From: a virus | Strand: one strand, 5' to 3' | DNA: 64,000 nucleotides | Virus record (IMG/VR): IMGVR_UViG_3300025276_000033 | Span: 1-64,000 of that record | In this document: one piece after another, positions 42,890-50,932 of the stretch | Layout: each line of letters begins with the position of its first letter | Numbering within the stretch: position 1 is the first letter of the stretch | Made by a program: the position numbers and the translations under genes | The notes under the pieces: model-generated | The model's input: the letters and a program-made list of their open reading frames with translations, nothing else | What the model was told of the DNA's origin: nothing | The model's database searches: none

Positions 42890-42912
42890 TAACAAATAAA
42901 TCATATTAATTA

Positions 42913-42943
42913 AAAAGGACTAAAATATTTTGGTCCTTTTTTT
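42913..42943 (+). terminator. rho-independent terminator
   Basis: AAAAGGACTAAAAT / ATTTTGGTCCTTTT, followed by T run. Confidence 0.88.
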
Positions 42944-42966
42944 GTTTTAATAGTAAAGATTACTAT

Positions 42967-43350
42967 ATGAAAAAATACACAGACGCTGTTAGCGAATTTC
43001 ACAAAACATTTAAAGTAGAACAAAACGAATCACCTACTTTAATCTCAGAAGAGGATTGGATTCTTAGACATAAATTAATGAAAGAAGAAAATCAAGAATA
43101 TATTGATGCCTGTGCAACAAATGATTTAGTAGAAGTTGCCGATGCATTAGGAGATCAACTTTATATTCTTTGTGGTACAATTCTAAAACACGGAATGCAA
43201 CATAAGATTGAAGAAATTTTCGATGAAATACAAAAAAGTAATTTATCAAAATTAGACGATAAAGGAAATCCTATATATCGTGGTGATGGTAAAATATTAA
43301 AAGGAGTAAACTATTTCGAACCAAACATTAAAAATATTTTAGATGTATAA
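42967..43350 (+). CDS. MazG-like nucleotide pyrophosphohydrolase
   Basis: 127 residues. The alpha-helical all-Glu site is present: KEENQEYIDA (EExxE) and DLVEVADALGDQLYILCGTI (ExxD), followed by FDEIQKSNLSKLDDKGNPIYRGDGKILKG, the tail typical of phage HisE/MazG-like proteins. It hydrolyses (d)NTPs or ppGpp-like nucleotides to monophosphates. Overlaps the next gene by 8 nt (ATGTATAA). Confidence 0.88.
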   Translation: MKKYTDAVSEFHKTFKVEQNESPTLISEEDWILRHKLMKEENQEYIDACATNDLVEVADALGDQLYILCGTILKHGMQHKIEEIFDEIQKSNLSKLDDKGNPIYRGDGKILKGVNYFEPNIKNILDV

Positions 43351-44383
43351 AGAACTATTAAAATTTTCAGAAGAAAATCCTATCAGAGTAACTATGTGTG
43401 AAAAGACTTCATTAAGTTATGCATACACGTTTAACGACAATTCAGTTATATATTATGAATTAGATGGTAATGTAGATGTTTACAATGATTTAATTTTACC
43501 TAACGCAAATGAGTACAATAATATTGATGATGCAATTCATTCAGAATCTGCAGTACACGATGAGAATCCGTATGTCTTTTCTAATATTGATAATTCAGTA
43601 TCTAAGGAAGTGTCGGCAAATAAGTTTATAAAAGCTGTTTCTGCATTTAACAAATTCTACGATGAAAATAATATTCATAAAGAATATAGAGGTATTCACA
43701 TAAAGGAGGGAAAAATGTTTGCTACAAATGCATTCGTTATGCGAATCGTAGAAACAACTGTATTTGATAAAGATATTAATATGGTCATAGATTTCAAACC
43801 AGTTGTAGAGTATATGGACATTGATACTAATAAAATAAAAACAACAGGAAAATCTCTTTGGGATACTAAGAAAACTAAAAATGAAAATGTTAAACTATCT
43901 ACTTACACTAAAGATGGTGATGATGTTTTACATATAGAATATAAAGGACTTACTTTTATTAATCATAGTTTGTGTAAATCAGAATTAGACTTTTCGTTTA
44001 TTGAAAACGCATCTAAAAATTTAGATTCTAGTATCAAAGTTCACAAGAAACAATTATACAAAGCTGTTAATAATATACTCGGAACTTCAATCAAAAATTC
44101 TAACAAGGTTAAAAATGCATTAGTCTTTGAACAAGCTGATGGAAAAACATTATCAATTTATCCTTACATTAAATTTACAGAAGGAGTAGGTGACCACGTT
44201 GAATATGTAAATGCACAATCTAATGTAAAAAATAAGATGATAACAAACGGAGAAAATCTATTGAACATCTTGAAAAGTATTCCTGACGAAGTTGTAGAAA
44301 TGAAATACAATAAAGAAAGTAGTATTTCAAAAATTTCATCAACCAAGTCTAAAGAAGATTACTATGCTATTTTCAATGTATAG
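43343..44383 (+). CDS. possible DnaN-like sliding clamp
   Basis: 346 residues, about the length of bacterial beta clamps (T4 gp45 is 228). VSANKFIKAVSAFNKFYDEN followed by EYRGIHIKEGKMFATNAFVM resembles the beta-clamp middle domain (helix then GI.l..g.l.atD), and ENLLNILKSIPDEVVEMKY resembles the C-terminal domain. A clamp is expected because the phage encodes a gp44/gp62 loader and no gp45 is otherwise visible here. The match is weak; an unrelated protein is possible. Confidence 0.45.
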   Translation: MYKELLKFSEENPIRVTMCEKTSLSYAYTFNDNSVIYYELDGNVDVYNDLILPNANEYNNIDDAIHSESAVHDENPYVFSNIDNSVSKEVSANKFIKAVSAFNKFYDENNIHKEYRGIHIKEGKMFATNAFVMRIVETTVFDKDINMVIDFKPVVEYMDIDTNKIKTTGKSLWDTKKTKNENVKLSTYTKDGDDVLHIEYKGLTFINHSLCKSELDFSFIENASKNLDSSIKVHKKQLYKAVNNILGTSIKNSNKVKNALVFEQADGKTLSIYPYIKFTEGVGDHVEYVNAQSNVKNKMITNGENLLNILKSIPDEVVEMKYNKESSISKISSTKSKEDYYAIFNV

Positions 44384-44385
44384 AG

Positions 44386-44394
44386 TATTAAATA
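44386..44394 (+). promoter_or_regulatory. putative late promoter
   Basis: TATTAAATA, 22 nt before the ATG at 44417. Confidence 0.45.
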
Positions 44395-44416
44395 GTTTAT
44401 AAAATAACATACATAT

Positions 44417-44725
44417 ATGAAAGCATTAAGTGAATTTCTAAACGAATCAAAATCATTTACTTCAAATCCTAATATTAAAGAACTTGAAAAGGGATTGACT
44501 GTGCGTATCACAAACAACAAGAAAAACATTAGTGGTCCTGGAACGTTTACCTTTGGTAGTGCTTCTAAAATCGGTAAGATTGTAAGTATAGATAAAAACG
44601 AAGTTACTGTTGAAATTAACAAAAAAACAATAACCGTAACAGCTGTTGGTAGTAATGGTAATATGGGTGGTGATTTTGAAATAGTTAATGAATCAATGTA
44701 TAATTATATGTATCCTTTTTTATAA
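44417..44725 (+). CDS. CTS protein, beta-rich cargo (102 aa)
   Basis: Begins MKALSEFLNE|S. The remainder (IKELEKGLTVRITNNKKNISGPGTFTFGSASKIGKIVSIDKNEV) looks like a small SH3/KOW-like barrel, similar in style to the cargo of 36359. IVNE|SMYN near the C-terminus could be a second cut. Confidence 0.72.
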   Translation: MKALSEFLNESKSFTSNPNIKELEKGLTVRITNNKKNISGPGTFTFGSASKIGKIVSIDKNEVTVEINKKTITVTAVGSNGNMGGDFEIVNESMYNYMYPFL

Positions 44726-44763
44726 TAAAGAATATTTATTGATATTATTTTTACAATTTAATT

Positions 44764-45252
44764 ATGAACATTTATATTATACACCATTCAAGTGATTTTT
44801 ATAAAATAGGTAAAGCTAATAATATTAACTCTAGATTAAGACACTTACAAACATCTTGTCCTATTCCATTAAAGGTTATAGCTTTTCTACCTTGTTGCGA
44901 TTCTGGTATTTTATCAGCTGAAGATATATCTTATATATCAGAAAGTAAATTACACAAAGAATATCAAAAATTTAATACTACTAATGAATGGTTCAAATTA
45001 GATAAAGAATTAGTTGAAGAAATTATAAACAAATATGGATTTATAAAAGGAAAAGGTAATAAATTAGATATTGAACTTCCTAAAAAGAAAGGTAGAAAGA
45101 AAGGTTCGATTAAGTCAGATGAAAAATTCTTAGATGAAAATAAATATATTATTGATTGTCTTAAAAAAGGTTTGAGTGTTAGAGATACTATGTCATTAAC
45201 AAATAAGTCATCACACTCTGTTCAAAAAGTAAGAAAGATGATACTTTCGTAG
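44764..45252 (+). CDS. T5orf172/GIY-YIG-superfamily endonuclease
   Basis: 162 residues. IYIIHHSSDFYKIGKANNINSRLRHLQTSCPIPLKVIAF is the GIY-YIG-like start (YIxxxxDFYKIGKA) of the T5orf172/Mug113 family, with SKLHKEY (Arg/His region) and NEWFKLD as the later conserved block. The C-terminal basic KKKGRKKGSIKS and helix-turn-helix-like tail (KGLSVRDTMSLTNKSSHSVQKV) would bind DNA. A probable free-standing mobile endonuclease. Confidence 0.8.
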   Translation: MNIYIIHHSSDFYKIGKANNINSRLRHLQTSCPIPLKVIAFLPCCDSGILSAEDISYISESKLHKEYQKFNTTNEWFKLDKELVEEIINKYGFIKGKGNKLDIELPKKKGRKKGSIKSDEKFLDENKYIIDCLKKGLSVRDTMSLTNKSSHSVQKVRKMILS

Positions 45253-45266
45253 TGATTAAATAGTAT

Positions 45267-46031
45267 ATGATAATATACAAAACTACTAATTTACTTAATG
45301 ATAAGTTCTATATAGGACAAGACAAAAACGACAATCCTAATTATCTTGGTTCTGGAAAATGCCTAAAGAGAGCAATCGAAAAATATGGTATTGATAACTT
45401 TAAAAAAGAAACTTTAGAATCTGTTCAAACAAAAGATGAACTAAATGAAAGAGAAATTTTTTGGATTGAAAAAACAAATGCAATGAAATTAGGATACAAT
45501 ATAGCAAGTGGTGGTCAAGGTGGAAATCTTGGTCCTGCTGTTGCTGAAAGAAAATCTAAATCACTTAAAGAATTTCATAACAAAAACCCTAATGCATACG
45601 CCGGAAAGAATAATAGTCGATATGATGATACAAAATATGAATTCTACAATATAGAAACCGAAGAGGTTTTAATATCAAGTAAATTTGAATTGGCTCAAAA
45701 ATTGAATAGTAAAAGTAAGAGTTCTCCTATTAACAGCGTAATAGTTGGTAGAAGAAAACGATATAAGAATTGGATTTTATTAGAAAATAAAGAAAAATAT
45801 ACACTTGAATATTTTAAAATTCAAAATTTTAAAAATAATACAAATTACATTAGTGATTATATTGAAATTATTAACATAAAAACTGGTATAGTATTTAAAG
45901 GTGAAATGTCTGCAGCAAGATTAAGTCATCCAGAAATACAAACTAATGGATTGCAAAAATTATTAAATAAAAAAATCAAGAAACATTTCAATTGGTCTTT
46001 ATTAAATAGAGAAGATGAAAAAGATAAGTAG
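45267..46031 (+). CDS. GIY-YIG homing endonuclease
   Basis: 254 residues. MIIYKTTNLLNDKFYIGQDK (GIY as IYK, YIG), then YLGSGKCLKRAIEKYGIDNFKKE, NEREIFWIEK (catalytic Glu) and GYNIASGGQGG. The C-terminal half carries helix-turn-helix/NUMOD-like repeats (SAARLSHPEIQ, LLNKKIKKHFNW). It directly follows another GIY-YIG gene and overlaps the HAD gene by 17 nt, so it is probably a mobile free-standing nuclease inserted between resident genes. A late-type element lies 4 nt before its ATG. Confidence 0.85.
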   Translation: MIIYKTTNLLNDKFYIGQDKNDNPNYLGSGKCLKRAIEKYGIDNFKKETLESVQTKDELNEREIFWIEKTNAMKLGYNIASGGQGGNLGPAVAERKSKSLKEFHNKNPNAYAGKNNSRYDDTKYEFYNIETEEVLISSKFELAQKLNSKSKSSPINSVIVGRRKRYKNWILLENKEKYTLEYFKIQNFKNNTNYISDYIEIINIKTGIVFKGEMSAARLSHPEIQTNGLQKLLNKKIKKHFNWSLLNREDEKDK

Positions 46032-46626
46032 TTATATTACAGAAATAAAAAATTATCCTTTCTTAGACCCTAAGAAAAGAAACTCTATGAACGTATTTGA
46101 TATTGATGAGACCCTGGTCGTAAGCAAAGCAGTAATTAAAGTTCACGATACTAAGACAGGAGAAACTTTTGAACTTACACCACAAGAATTTAACGAATAC
46201 AATTCGAAACCGCATCACAAACAAGATTACAGTGATTTTGCATCCTTAGATATTTTAAAAGCTGGTAAGTTGATAGATTGGGTAGTCGATATTCTTAAAG
46301 GAACTTTGAAAAAAAGAAAAGCAGTTGGAATCATTACAGCAAGAGGAGATCAACAGTTAATAAAAGATTTCCTCTTGCATCATGGTATTAATATAAATAA
46401 AGATTTCATCTTTGCAATCAATGATCCAAAACACGGATTGAAAGGAACTATACCAGAAAAGAAAAAAGAAGCATTTACAAGGTTGATTGATTTAGGATTT
46501 AATGACTTTAGATTTTTTGATGATTCAAAAGAAAACATAGACTTTGCAAAAGAATTGGCAAAGGAAAATCCGAATATAAAAATGGACGCAAAATATATCA
46601 AGCAGAAGTGGATTCCAAAATTATAA
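46015..46626 (+). CDS. HAD-superfamily phosphatase with leader-like N-terminus
   Basis: 203 residues. VFDIDETLV (Asp29, Asp31) is HAD motif I, IITARGDQQLIKDFLLHHG motif II, and FRFFDDSKENIDFA motif IV. It may act on nucleic-acid 3' ends or nucleotides, like T4 PseT's phosphatase half; no kinase is fused. The first ten residues MKKISSYITE|I fit the capsid-targeting pattern, though weakly. Confidence 0.75.
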   Translation: MKKISSYITEIKNYPFLDPKKRNSMNVFDIDETLVVSKAVIKVHDTKTGETFELTPQEFNEYNSKPHHKQDYSDFASLDILKAGKLIDWVVDILKGTLKKRKAVGIITARGDQQLIKDFLLHHGININKDFIFAINDPKHGLKGTIPEKKKEAFTRLIDLGFNDFRFFDDSKENIDFAKELAKENPNIKMDAKYIKQKWIPKL

Positions 46627-46719
46627 TTTTTTTTAATAAAATAAAAATCCCTAAAAATCCCTTTAACATAAGAATATAGAAATTAATTTCATTTATTTTA
46701 AAAATAAGTGCGCTAAAAG

Positions 46720-46749
46720 TTGCAATTGTCATTCTTTATGCGTATCTTG
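46720..46749 (+). promoter_or_regulatory. host-type promoter P1 for DUF932-like gene
   Basis: TTGCAATTGTC and TATCTTG with 23 nt TTG-to-TAT spacing. Confidence 0.75.
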
Positions 46750-46825
46750 TATTTGTTGGTGAGGGTGTAATAATCCTAACAACAGTTGTTCTTTAAAAAT
46801 AATTTAAAAATAAGTGCCTTAAAAG

Positions 46826-46855
46826 TTGCAATTGTCAATTTAATTCGGTATCTTG
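46826..46855 (+). promoter_or_regulatory. host-type promoter P2 for DUF932-like gene
   Basis: TTGCAATTGTC and TATCTTG with 23 nt spacing, 106 nt downstream of P1. Confidence 0.75.
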
Positions 46856-46860
46856 TATTT

Positions 46861-46878
46861 GTTGGTGAGGGCATCAAC
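46861..46878 (+). promoter_or_regulatory. 5' leader hairpin of P2 transcript
   Basis: GTTGGTG / CATCAAC with loop AGGG, beginning about 5 nt after the TATCTTG element. Confidence 0.6.
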
Positions 46879-46921
46879 ATTTAATCTTAATTCATTTATA
46901 ACCTAAAAAAAGGAAAAAATT

Positions 46922-47986
46922 ATGAGCGAAAAATTTAACAATTTCAAAGAAGAAGTACTTTCAAAGAGAATTGGAAGGAAGCAAGTTTCACTTTCTGAAA
47001 TCAGATTACTTACTGATTCGGCAATTGAAATCAATGGTTTAACATTGGCATTAGCGCCAGCAGGATTTACATCACTGTTGAAAATTGTAGGAATTTCTAA
47101 ACAACTTAGAAAGAACCTTATTAAGCAATATGGTGACTCTTTTGCCGACAATTTAGTATCTACATTAGGAAGAGCAATGGGTTCTTCTAAAGGTAACGTA
47201 ACGTTGTTAATCGACATGCGTAAAAAAAGAGTTGTGAATATTGTTTCAAGTTCTGAAACGATGATTGCAAACGAAAGTTACTTGAACCAAGTCGAAAAAA
47301 TAATTGACAAGTCTAACTTGGAAATTGATTCGATGGTCGTAAGAGATAACGGTGGTTTTACAGTTTCAACAGTAGGAGACAATTCAGAATGGGGACTTAC
47401 TGGCAAAATATCTTCTGAAAGTTTCAAGTTCGGTTTGAACTTTGATAACGACCCCGTAAAAGGAACAAGATTGATGCCTTACAACCAACGATTGGTTTGT
47501 ACAAACGGAATGATTGGTCAAGGATTTGTTGGAGTTCATCAACTTGTTAACACTAAAGATTCTTGGGATACTTTTTATAGCAAAATCGGCGTTCTTGAAA
47601 AAGACAACTTTAGACCGATAGAATTTAGTTCAACTTTGAGTTCTGTTATGAGTGCCGATGCTTCACTTTCTGAACTAACTCAAGCAAGAAACTTGATGAG
47701 AGCAAACTCTAAAGTAGGTGATTTAGAAATCGAAAGATTTGCACCGATTGATTCAACTCAAGATGCATACAAAAAGAAAGGTGTTTTAGTCGATGAACTT
47801 AACAAAGACCAAAAACAAAATGCCAGAACTGATGTTTCGTATTGGGAATTGATTAACGGAATTACTGACTTTGCAAGTCATAACTACGGACACGAAGTTT
47901 CTAATCCAGATACACTTCAAAGATTCGCTGGTAAGTTATTCGTTAAGAAACCCGACCTTTCTAACTTAGTTCTTAGTCCTTTCTAA
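46922..47986 (+). CDS. DUF932-like phage protein
   Basis: 354 residues. The block FGLNFDNDPVKGTRLMPYNQ then RLVCTNGMIGQGFVG is the recognisable centre of DUF932-type proteins, found in many phages and plasmids and of unknown biochemical function (some are linked to recombination or anti-restriction neighbourhoods). Two strong tandem host-type promoters suggest abundant early expression. Ends at a terminator. Confidence 0.7.
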   Translation: MSEKFNNFKEEVLSKRIGRKQVSLSEIRLLTDSAIEINGLTLALAPAGFTSLLKIVGISKQLRKNLIKQYGDSFADNLVSTLGRAMGSSKGNVTLLIDMRKKRVVNIVSSSETMIANESYLNQVEKIIDKSNLEIDSMVVRDNGGFTVSTVGDNSEWGLTGKISSESFKFGLNFDNDPVKGTRLMPYNQRLVCTNGMIGQGFVGVHQLVNTKDSWDTFYSKIGVLEKDNFRPIEFSSTLSSVMSADASLSELTQARNLMRANSKVGDLEIERFAPIDSTQDAYKKKGVLVDELNKDQKQNARTDVSYWELINGITDFASHNYGHEVSNPDTLQRFAGKLFVKKPDLSNLVLSPF

Positions 47987-48008
47987 TCTAAGTAGTGTGA
48001 ATATTAAG

Positions 48009-48037
48009 ATAAGGGGATTTTCCCCTTATTTTTTTCT
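48009..48037 (+). terminator. rho-independent terminator
   Basis: ATAAGGGGA / TCCCCTTAT with a short TTT-containing loop and T run. Confidence 0.88.
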
Positions 48038-48065
48038 TAAAATCAAGTCATTTTTCAATTAACTA

Positions 48066-48074
48066 AGTTAAATA
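48066..48074 (+). promoter_or_regulatory. putative late promoter
   Basis: AGTTAAATA, 18 nt before the ATG at 48093. Confidence 0.45.
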
Positions 48075-48092
48075 ACAAAACAAATATACCCT

Positions 48093-48515
48093 ATGGCAAA
48101 TAAAAAGATTTTACACGTAGATATGGATGGCGTAGTTGCCGATTACCTAAACGCAGAATACAATAAACTATTCAAAGACTACAAAGACAAAGGATTCTTT
48201 CGTGGCCTACCAGAAATGGAAGGAATGCGAGATGCATTGACAAAGTTAGAACAAAAATACGATATTTTTTTCTTGACAACTGCACCTTGGTCTTCTCCAA
48301 GAGCTTGGAGAGAAAAACGAGAATGGGTAGAAGATAAATTTGGAGATCAATTCAAAAAGAAAATTATAATGACGCATCGAAAAGACATGATTTACGGTGA
48401 TTATTTAATTGATGATAGAACAGCAAACGGAGCTGCTCAATTTAAAGGTGAGCATATTCATTTTGGAACTAATAAGTTTCCAGATTGGGCAAGTGTAGTA
48501 AAATATCTACTGTAA
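48093..48515 (+). CDS. 5'(3')-deoxyribonucleotidase (HAD, NT5C family)
   Basis: 140 residues. HVDMDGVVADY (Asp10 nucleophile, Asp12), FFRGLPEMEGMRDAL, FLTTAPWSSPRAWREKREWV and YLIDDRTANGA are the NT5C motifs I, cap, II and IV. It dephosphorylates deoxynucleoside monophosphates and so balances the dNTP pool together with ThyA and the MazG-like enzyme. Confidence 0.88.
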   Translation: MANKKILHVDMDGVVADYLNAEYNKLFKDYKDKGFFRGLPEMEGMRDALTKLEQKYDIFFLTTAPWSSPRAWREKREWVEDKFGDQFKKKIIMTHRKDMIYGDYLIDDRTANGAAQFKGEHIHFGTNKFPDWASVVKYLL

Positions 48516-48521
48516 GCTATC

Positions 48522-48530
48522 AATTAAATA
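48522..48530 (+). promoter_or_regulatory. possible late promoter
   Basis: AATTAAATA, 28 nt before the ATG at 48559; spacing longer than the main group. Confidence 0.35.
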
Positions 48531-48558
48531 CACTACAACCAAAATCATCTACCTAGAC

Positions 48559-48774
48559 ATGCAAAACTTAGAAAATCTAACAAAAGAAAAACTAAAGTTA
48601 GAAGAAGTAATCGAAATCCTAACAATAGAAGGAACAACTAGAAAATATATTGAAAGATACGAAAATCAATTGTATCAAGTCAAAAATGCAATTCAAATAT
48701 ATTCTATTGCTAAACAAGAAAAAATAGAAAAATCTTGCGGCAAAGAGAATTGTGATTGTAGATGTAAAAAATAA
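48559..48774 (+). CDS. small Cys-tailed protein (71 aa)
   Basis: Helical N-terminal 50 residues, then a C-terminal CGKENCDCRCKK cluster of four Cys that may bind metal. No family recognised. Followed by a terminator. Confidence 0.6.
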   Translation: MQNLENLTKEKLKLEEVIEILTIEGTTRKYIERYENQLYQVKNAIQIYSIAKQEKIEKSCGKENCDCRCKK

Positions 48775-48813
48775 ATTTTAGTTTCACTTTAACAAAAAAT
48801 AATACTTAAAATT

Positions 48814-48848
48814 AAACCTATCTGATGAAATATTTGGATAGGTTTTTT
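48814..48848 (+). terminator. rho-independent terminator
   Basis: AAACCTATC / GATAGGTTT with a 14 nt loop and T run, directly before the methyltransferase array. Confidence 0.8.
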
Positions 48849-48873
48849 CATTTAATAATAAAGAGAATACTAC

Positions 48874-49869
48874 ATGAATGAATACAAATTTCCGTATGAA
48901 TGGACACTAAAAGATGCAGTCTTTACAAAAGATAAAGGTAAAGTTTTCAGTTGTTTTGCTTGTGGTGGTGGTTCTACTATGGGATATAAGTTAGCAGGAT
49001 TTGATGTTTTAGGATGCAATGAGATTGATCCGAAAATGATTGAAGCTTACAGAACAAACCATAAACCTAAATATAGTTTTTTAGAACCTATCCAGGATTT
49101 CAAAAGTAAAAAGGATTTACCAAAAGAACTTTTCAATTTAGATATCTTAGATGGTAGTCCACCTTGTAGTAGTTTTTCTATGGCCGGACTGAGAGAAAAA
49201 GCGTGGGGTAAACAGAAAAAATTTAGAGAAGGACAAGCTCTTCAAATATTAGATACTTTATTTTTCGATTTTATTGACCTTGCAGAAAGATTACAACCTA
49301 AAGTAGTTATCGGAGAAAACGTAAAAGGATTGTTACTAGGTAATGCAAAGAGTTATGTTGAAAAGATTTATAAGGCATTTGATAAGGCCGGTTTTATCTG
49401 TCAACACTTTTTACTAAAGGGGTCTGATATGGGCGTTCCGCAAGGAAGAGAGCGAGTTTTCTTTGTATGTCTTAGAAAAGATTTAGCAAAAAGATTTATT
49501 AAAATAAATAATCTATTTGAAGAAAAACCTTATCTAAATTTAGATTTCAACGAAAAACCTATTCTTTCTAAGGAAGTTGTTACTAGAGGAAAACCAATAA
49601 GTAATAAAACAAGTTACCTTGAATCTAGATATGGTGACATTCTGTTTAATCCGGATAAAGTTTTCAATACTATATGTACAAGAAATAGATATTTCTATGA
49701 TTTAAAACATTATGTATCTGATGAAACATATTTGAAAGCTGGAACTTATCCTATGGATTATGACTTTGTAAAAACACAACCTTTATACTTAACAGGAATG
49801 TCTGTACCACCAGTAATGACTGCACAAGTTGTTAGTAGAGTTTATGAACAATGGTTATCAAAAATATAA
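48874..49869 (+). CDS. cytosine-5 DNA methyltransferase A1
   Basis: 331 residues; first of six consecutive C5 methyltransferases. Motif I FSCFACGGGSTMGYKLAGF (SAM binding), motif IV DGSPPCSSFSMAG (nucleophile Cys98), motif VI GENVKG, motif VIII PQGRERVFFVC, motif X GMSVPPVMTAQVVSRVYEQW. The recognition region (about 215-295) is short and unlike those of A2-A4, while residues ~15-210 are nearly the same as theirs. ENV is present, so activity is plausible. One base separates it from A2. Confidence 0.9.
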   Translation: MNEYKFPYEWTLKDAVFTKDKGKVFSCFACGGGSTMGYKLAGFDVLGCNEIDPKMIEAYRTNHKPKYSFLEPIQDFKSKKDLPKELFNLDILDGSPPCSSFSMAGLREKAWGKQKKFREGQALQILDTLFFDFIDLAERLQPKVVIGENVKGLLLGNAKSYVEKIYKAFDKAGFICQHFLLKGSDMGVPQGRERVFFVCLRKDLAKRFIKINNLFEEKPYLNLDFNEKPILSKEVVTRGKPISNKTSYLESRYGDILFNPDKVFNTICTRNRYFYDLKHYVSDETYLKAGTYPMDYDFVKTQPLYLTGMSVPPVMTAQVVSRVYEQWLSKI

Positions 49870-49870
49870 T

Positions 49871-50932
49871 ATGAAAGAACCTAAGTACAATTACGAATGG
49901 ACCATAAAAGATGCAACATTTACAAAAGATAAAGGAAAAGTATTTTCTTGCTTTGCTTGTGGAGGTGGTTCTACTATGGGTTACAAGTTGTCCGGATTTG
50001 ATGTTTTGGGTTGTAACGAAATAGACCCCAAAATGATTGAAGCTTACAGAGCAAATCATAAACCTAAATATAGTTTTTTAGAACCTATTCAAGATTTTAA
50101 AAATAGAAAAGATTTACCTGAGGACCTATACAATTTAGATATCTTAGATGGGTCACCACCTTGTAGTAGTTTTTCTATGTCAGGATTGAGAGAAAAAGCA
50201 TGGGGAAAGCAAAAGAAATTTAGAGAAGGTCAATCCTTGCAAGTTCTTGATACCCTATTTTTTGATTTTATTGACCTTGCAGAAAGATTACAACCTAAAG
50301 TTGTAGTTGCTGAAAATGTCAAAGGATTATTAATGGGTAATGCAAAAGAATATGTTGAAAAGATTTACAAGGCATTTGATAAGGCAGGTTTCGTTTGTCA
50401 ACATTTCCTTTTGAATAGTGCTAGGATGGAAGTTCCACAAAGAAGAGAACGAGTTTTCTTTATTTGTCTTAGAAAAGATTTAGCAAAATCCTTTGCACAT
50501 CAAAAAGATATGTTTACAATTATCCCAAAACTTTCTTTGAACTTTAATTGTAAAACAATACCTTTCAAACTTATTGAAGACAATTCTGATTTGAATATAA
50601 AAGACGATACTAAAATTTCTACGTTTTGGGATTTAGTAGATGTCGGACAACAGTTTTCTAGGGCACATCCAAAAGGTAGTTTTTTTAATGATAATAAAAC
50701 ACACCCAGATAAACCAATAACAACAATCACTGCCGATACAGGACACGGAAGTTGGCATTATTCTATCAAAAGAAGATTGAATGATTTAGAAATAATACGA
50801 GCTGGTACATATCCTTTAGATTATAATTTTTGTAGGAATAGACCAAAATACTTAATAGGTATGAGTGTTCCACCTATTATGACAGCACAAATTGCAGATA
50901 AAATTTACGACCAATGGTTATCAAAGATATGA
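49871..50932 (+). CDS. cytosine-5 DNA methyltransferase A2
   Basis: 353 residues from the ATG at 49871 (MKEPKYNYEWTIKD); a start at 49829 would overlap A1. It has the same catalytic motifs as A1: FACGGGSTMGYKLSGF, SPPCSSFSMSG, AENVKG, QRRERVFFIC, and GMSVPPIMTAQIADKIYDQW. The region between motifs VIII and IX-X (KISTFWDLVDVGQQFSRAHP ... ITADTGHGSWHYSI) is unrelated to the other three A-type genes. Its stop overlaps the A3 start as ATGA. Confidence 0.9.
   Translation: MKEPKYNYEWTIKDATFTKDKGKVFSCFACGGGSTMGYKLSGFDVLGCNEIDPKMIEAYRANHKPKYSFLEPIQDFKNRKDLPEDLYNLDILDGSPPCSSFSMSGLREKAWGKQKKFREGQSLQVLDTLFFDFIDLAERLQPKVVVAENVKGLLMGNAKEYVEKIYKAFDKAGFVCQHFLLNSARMEVPQRRERVFFICLRKDLAKSFAHQKDMFTIIPKLSLNFNCKTIPFKLIEDNSDLNIKDDTKISTFWDLVDVGQQFSRAHPKGSFFNDNKTHPDKPITTITADTGHGSWHYSIKRRLNDLEIIRAGTYPLDYNFCRNRPKYLIGMSVPPIMTAQIADKIYDQWLSKI

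Larger units (their letters stand above)
46627..46921 (+). other. 295 bp intergenic region with two tandem promoters
   Basis: No gene is seen. Two ~80 bp copies of the same promoter-leader unit (around 46703-46783 and 46803-46880) share TAAAAGTTGCAATTGTCA, GTATCTTGTATTTG and TTGGTGAGGG. Confidence 0.75.

Noticed and set aside
45254-45262. GATTAAATA before the GIY-YIG gene as a late promoter
   Set aside because: Only 4 nt before the ATG, so a transcript from it would start at or inside the coding region; probably chance or the remnant of an older gene start.
46680-46880. CRISPR-like direct repeats
   Set aside because: Only two ~80 bp copies with promoter elements inside; no regular short spacers.
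49829-49870. 14 residue extension of methyltransferase A2
   Set aside because: It lies inside A1; the ATG at 49871 matches the paralogues MKEHKYNYEW and MHRYNYDW.
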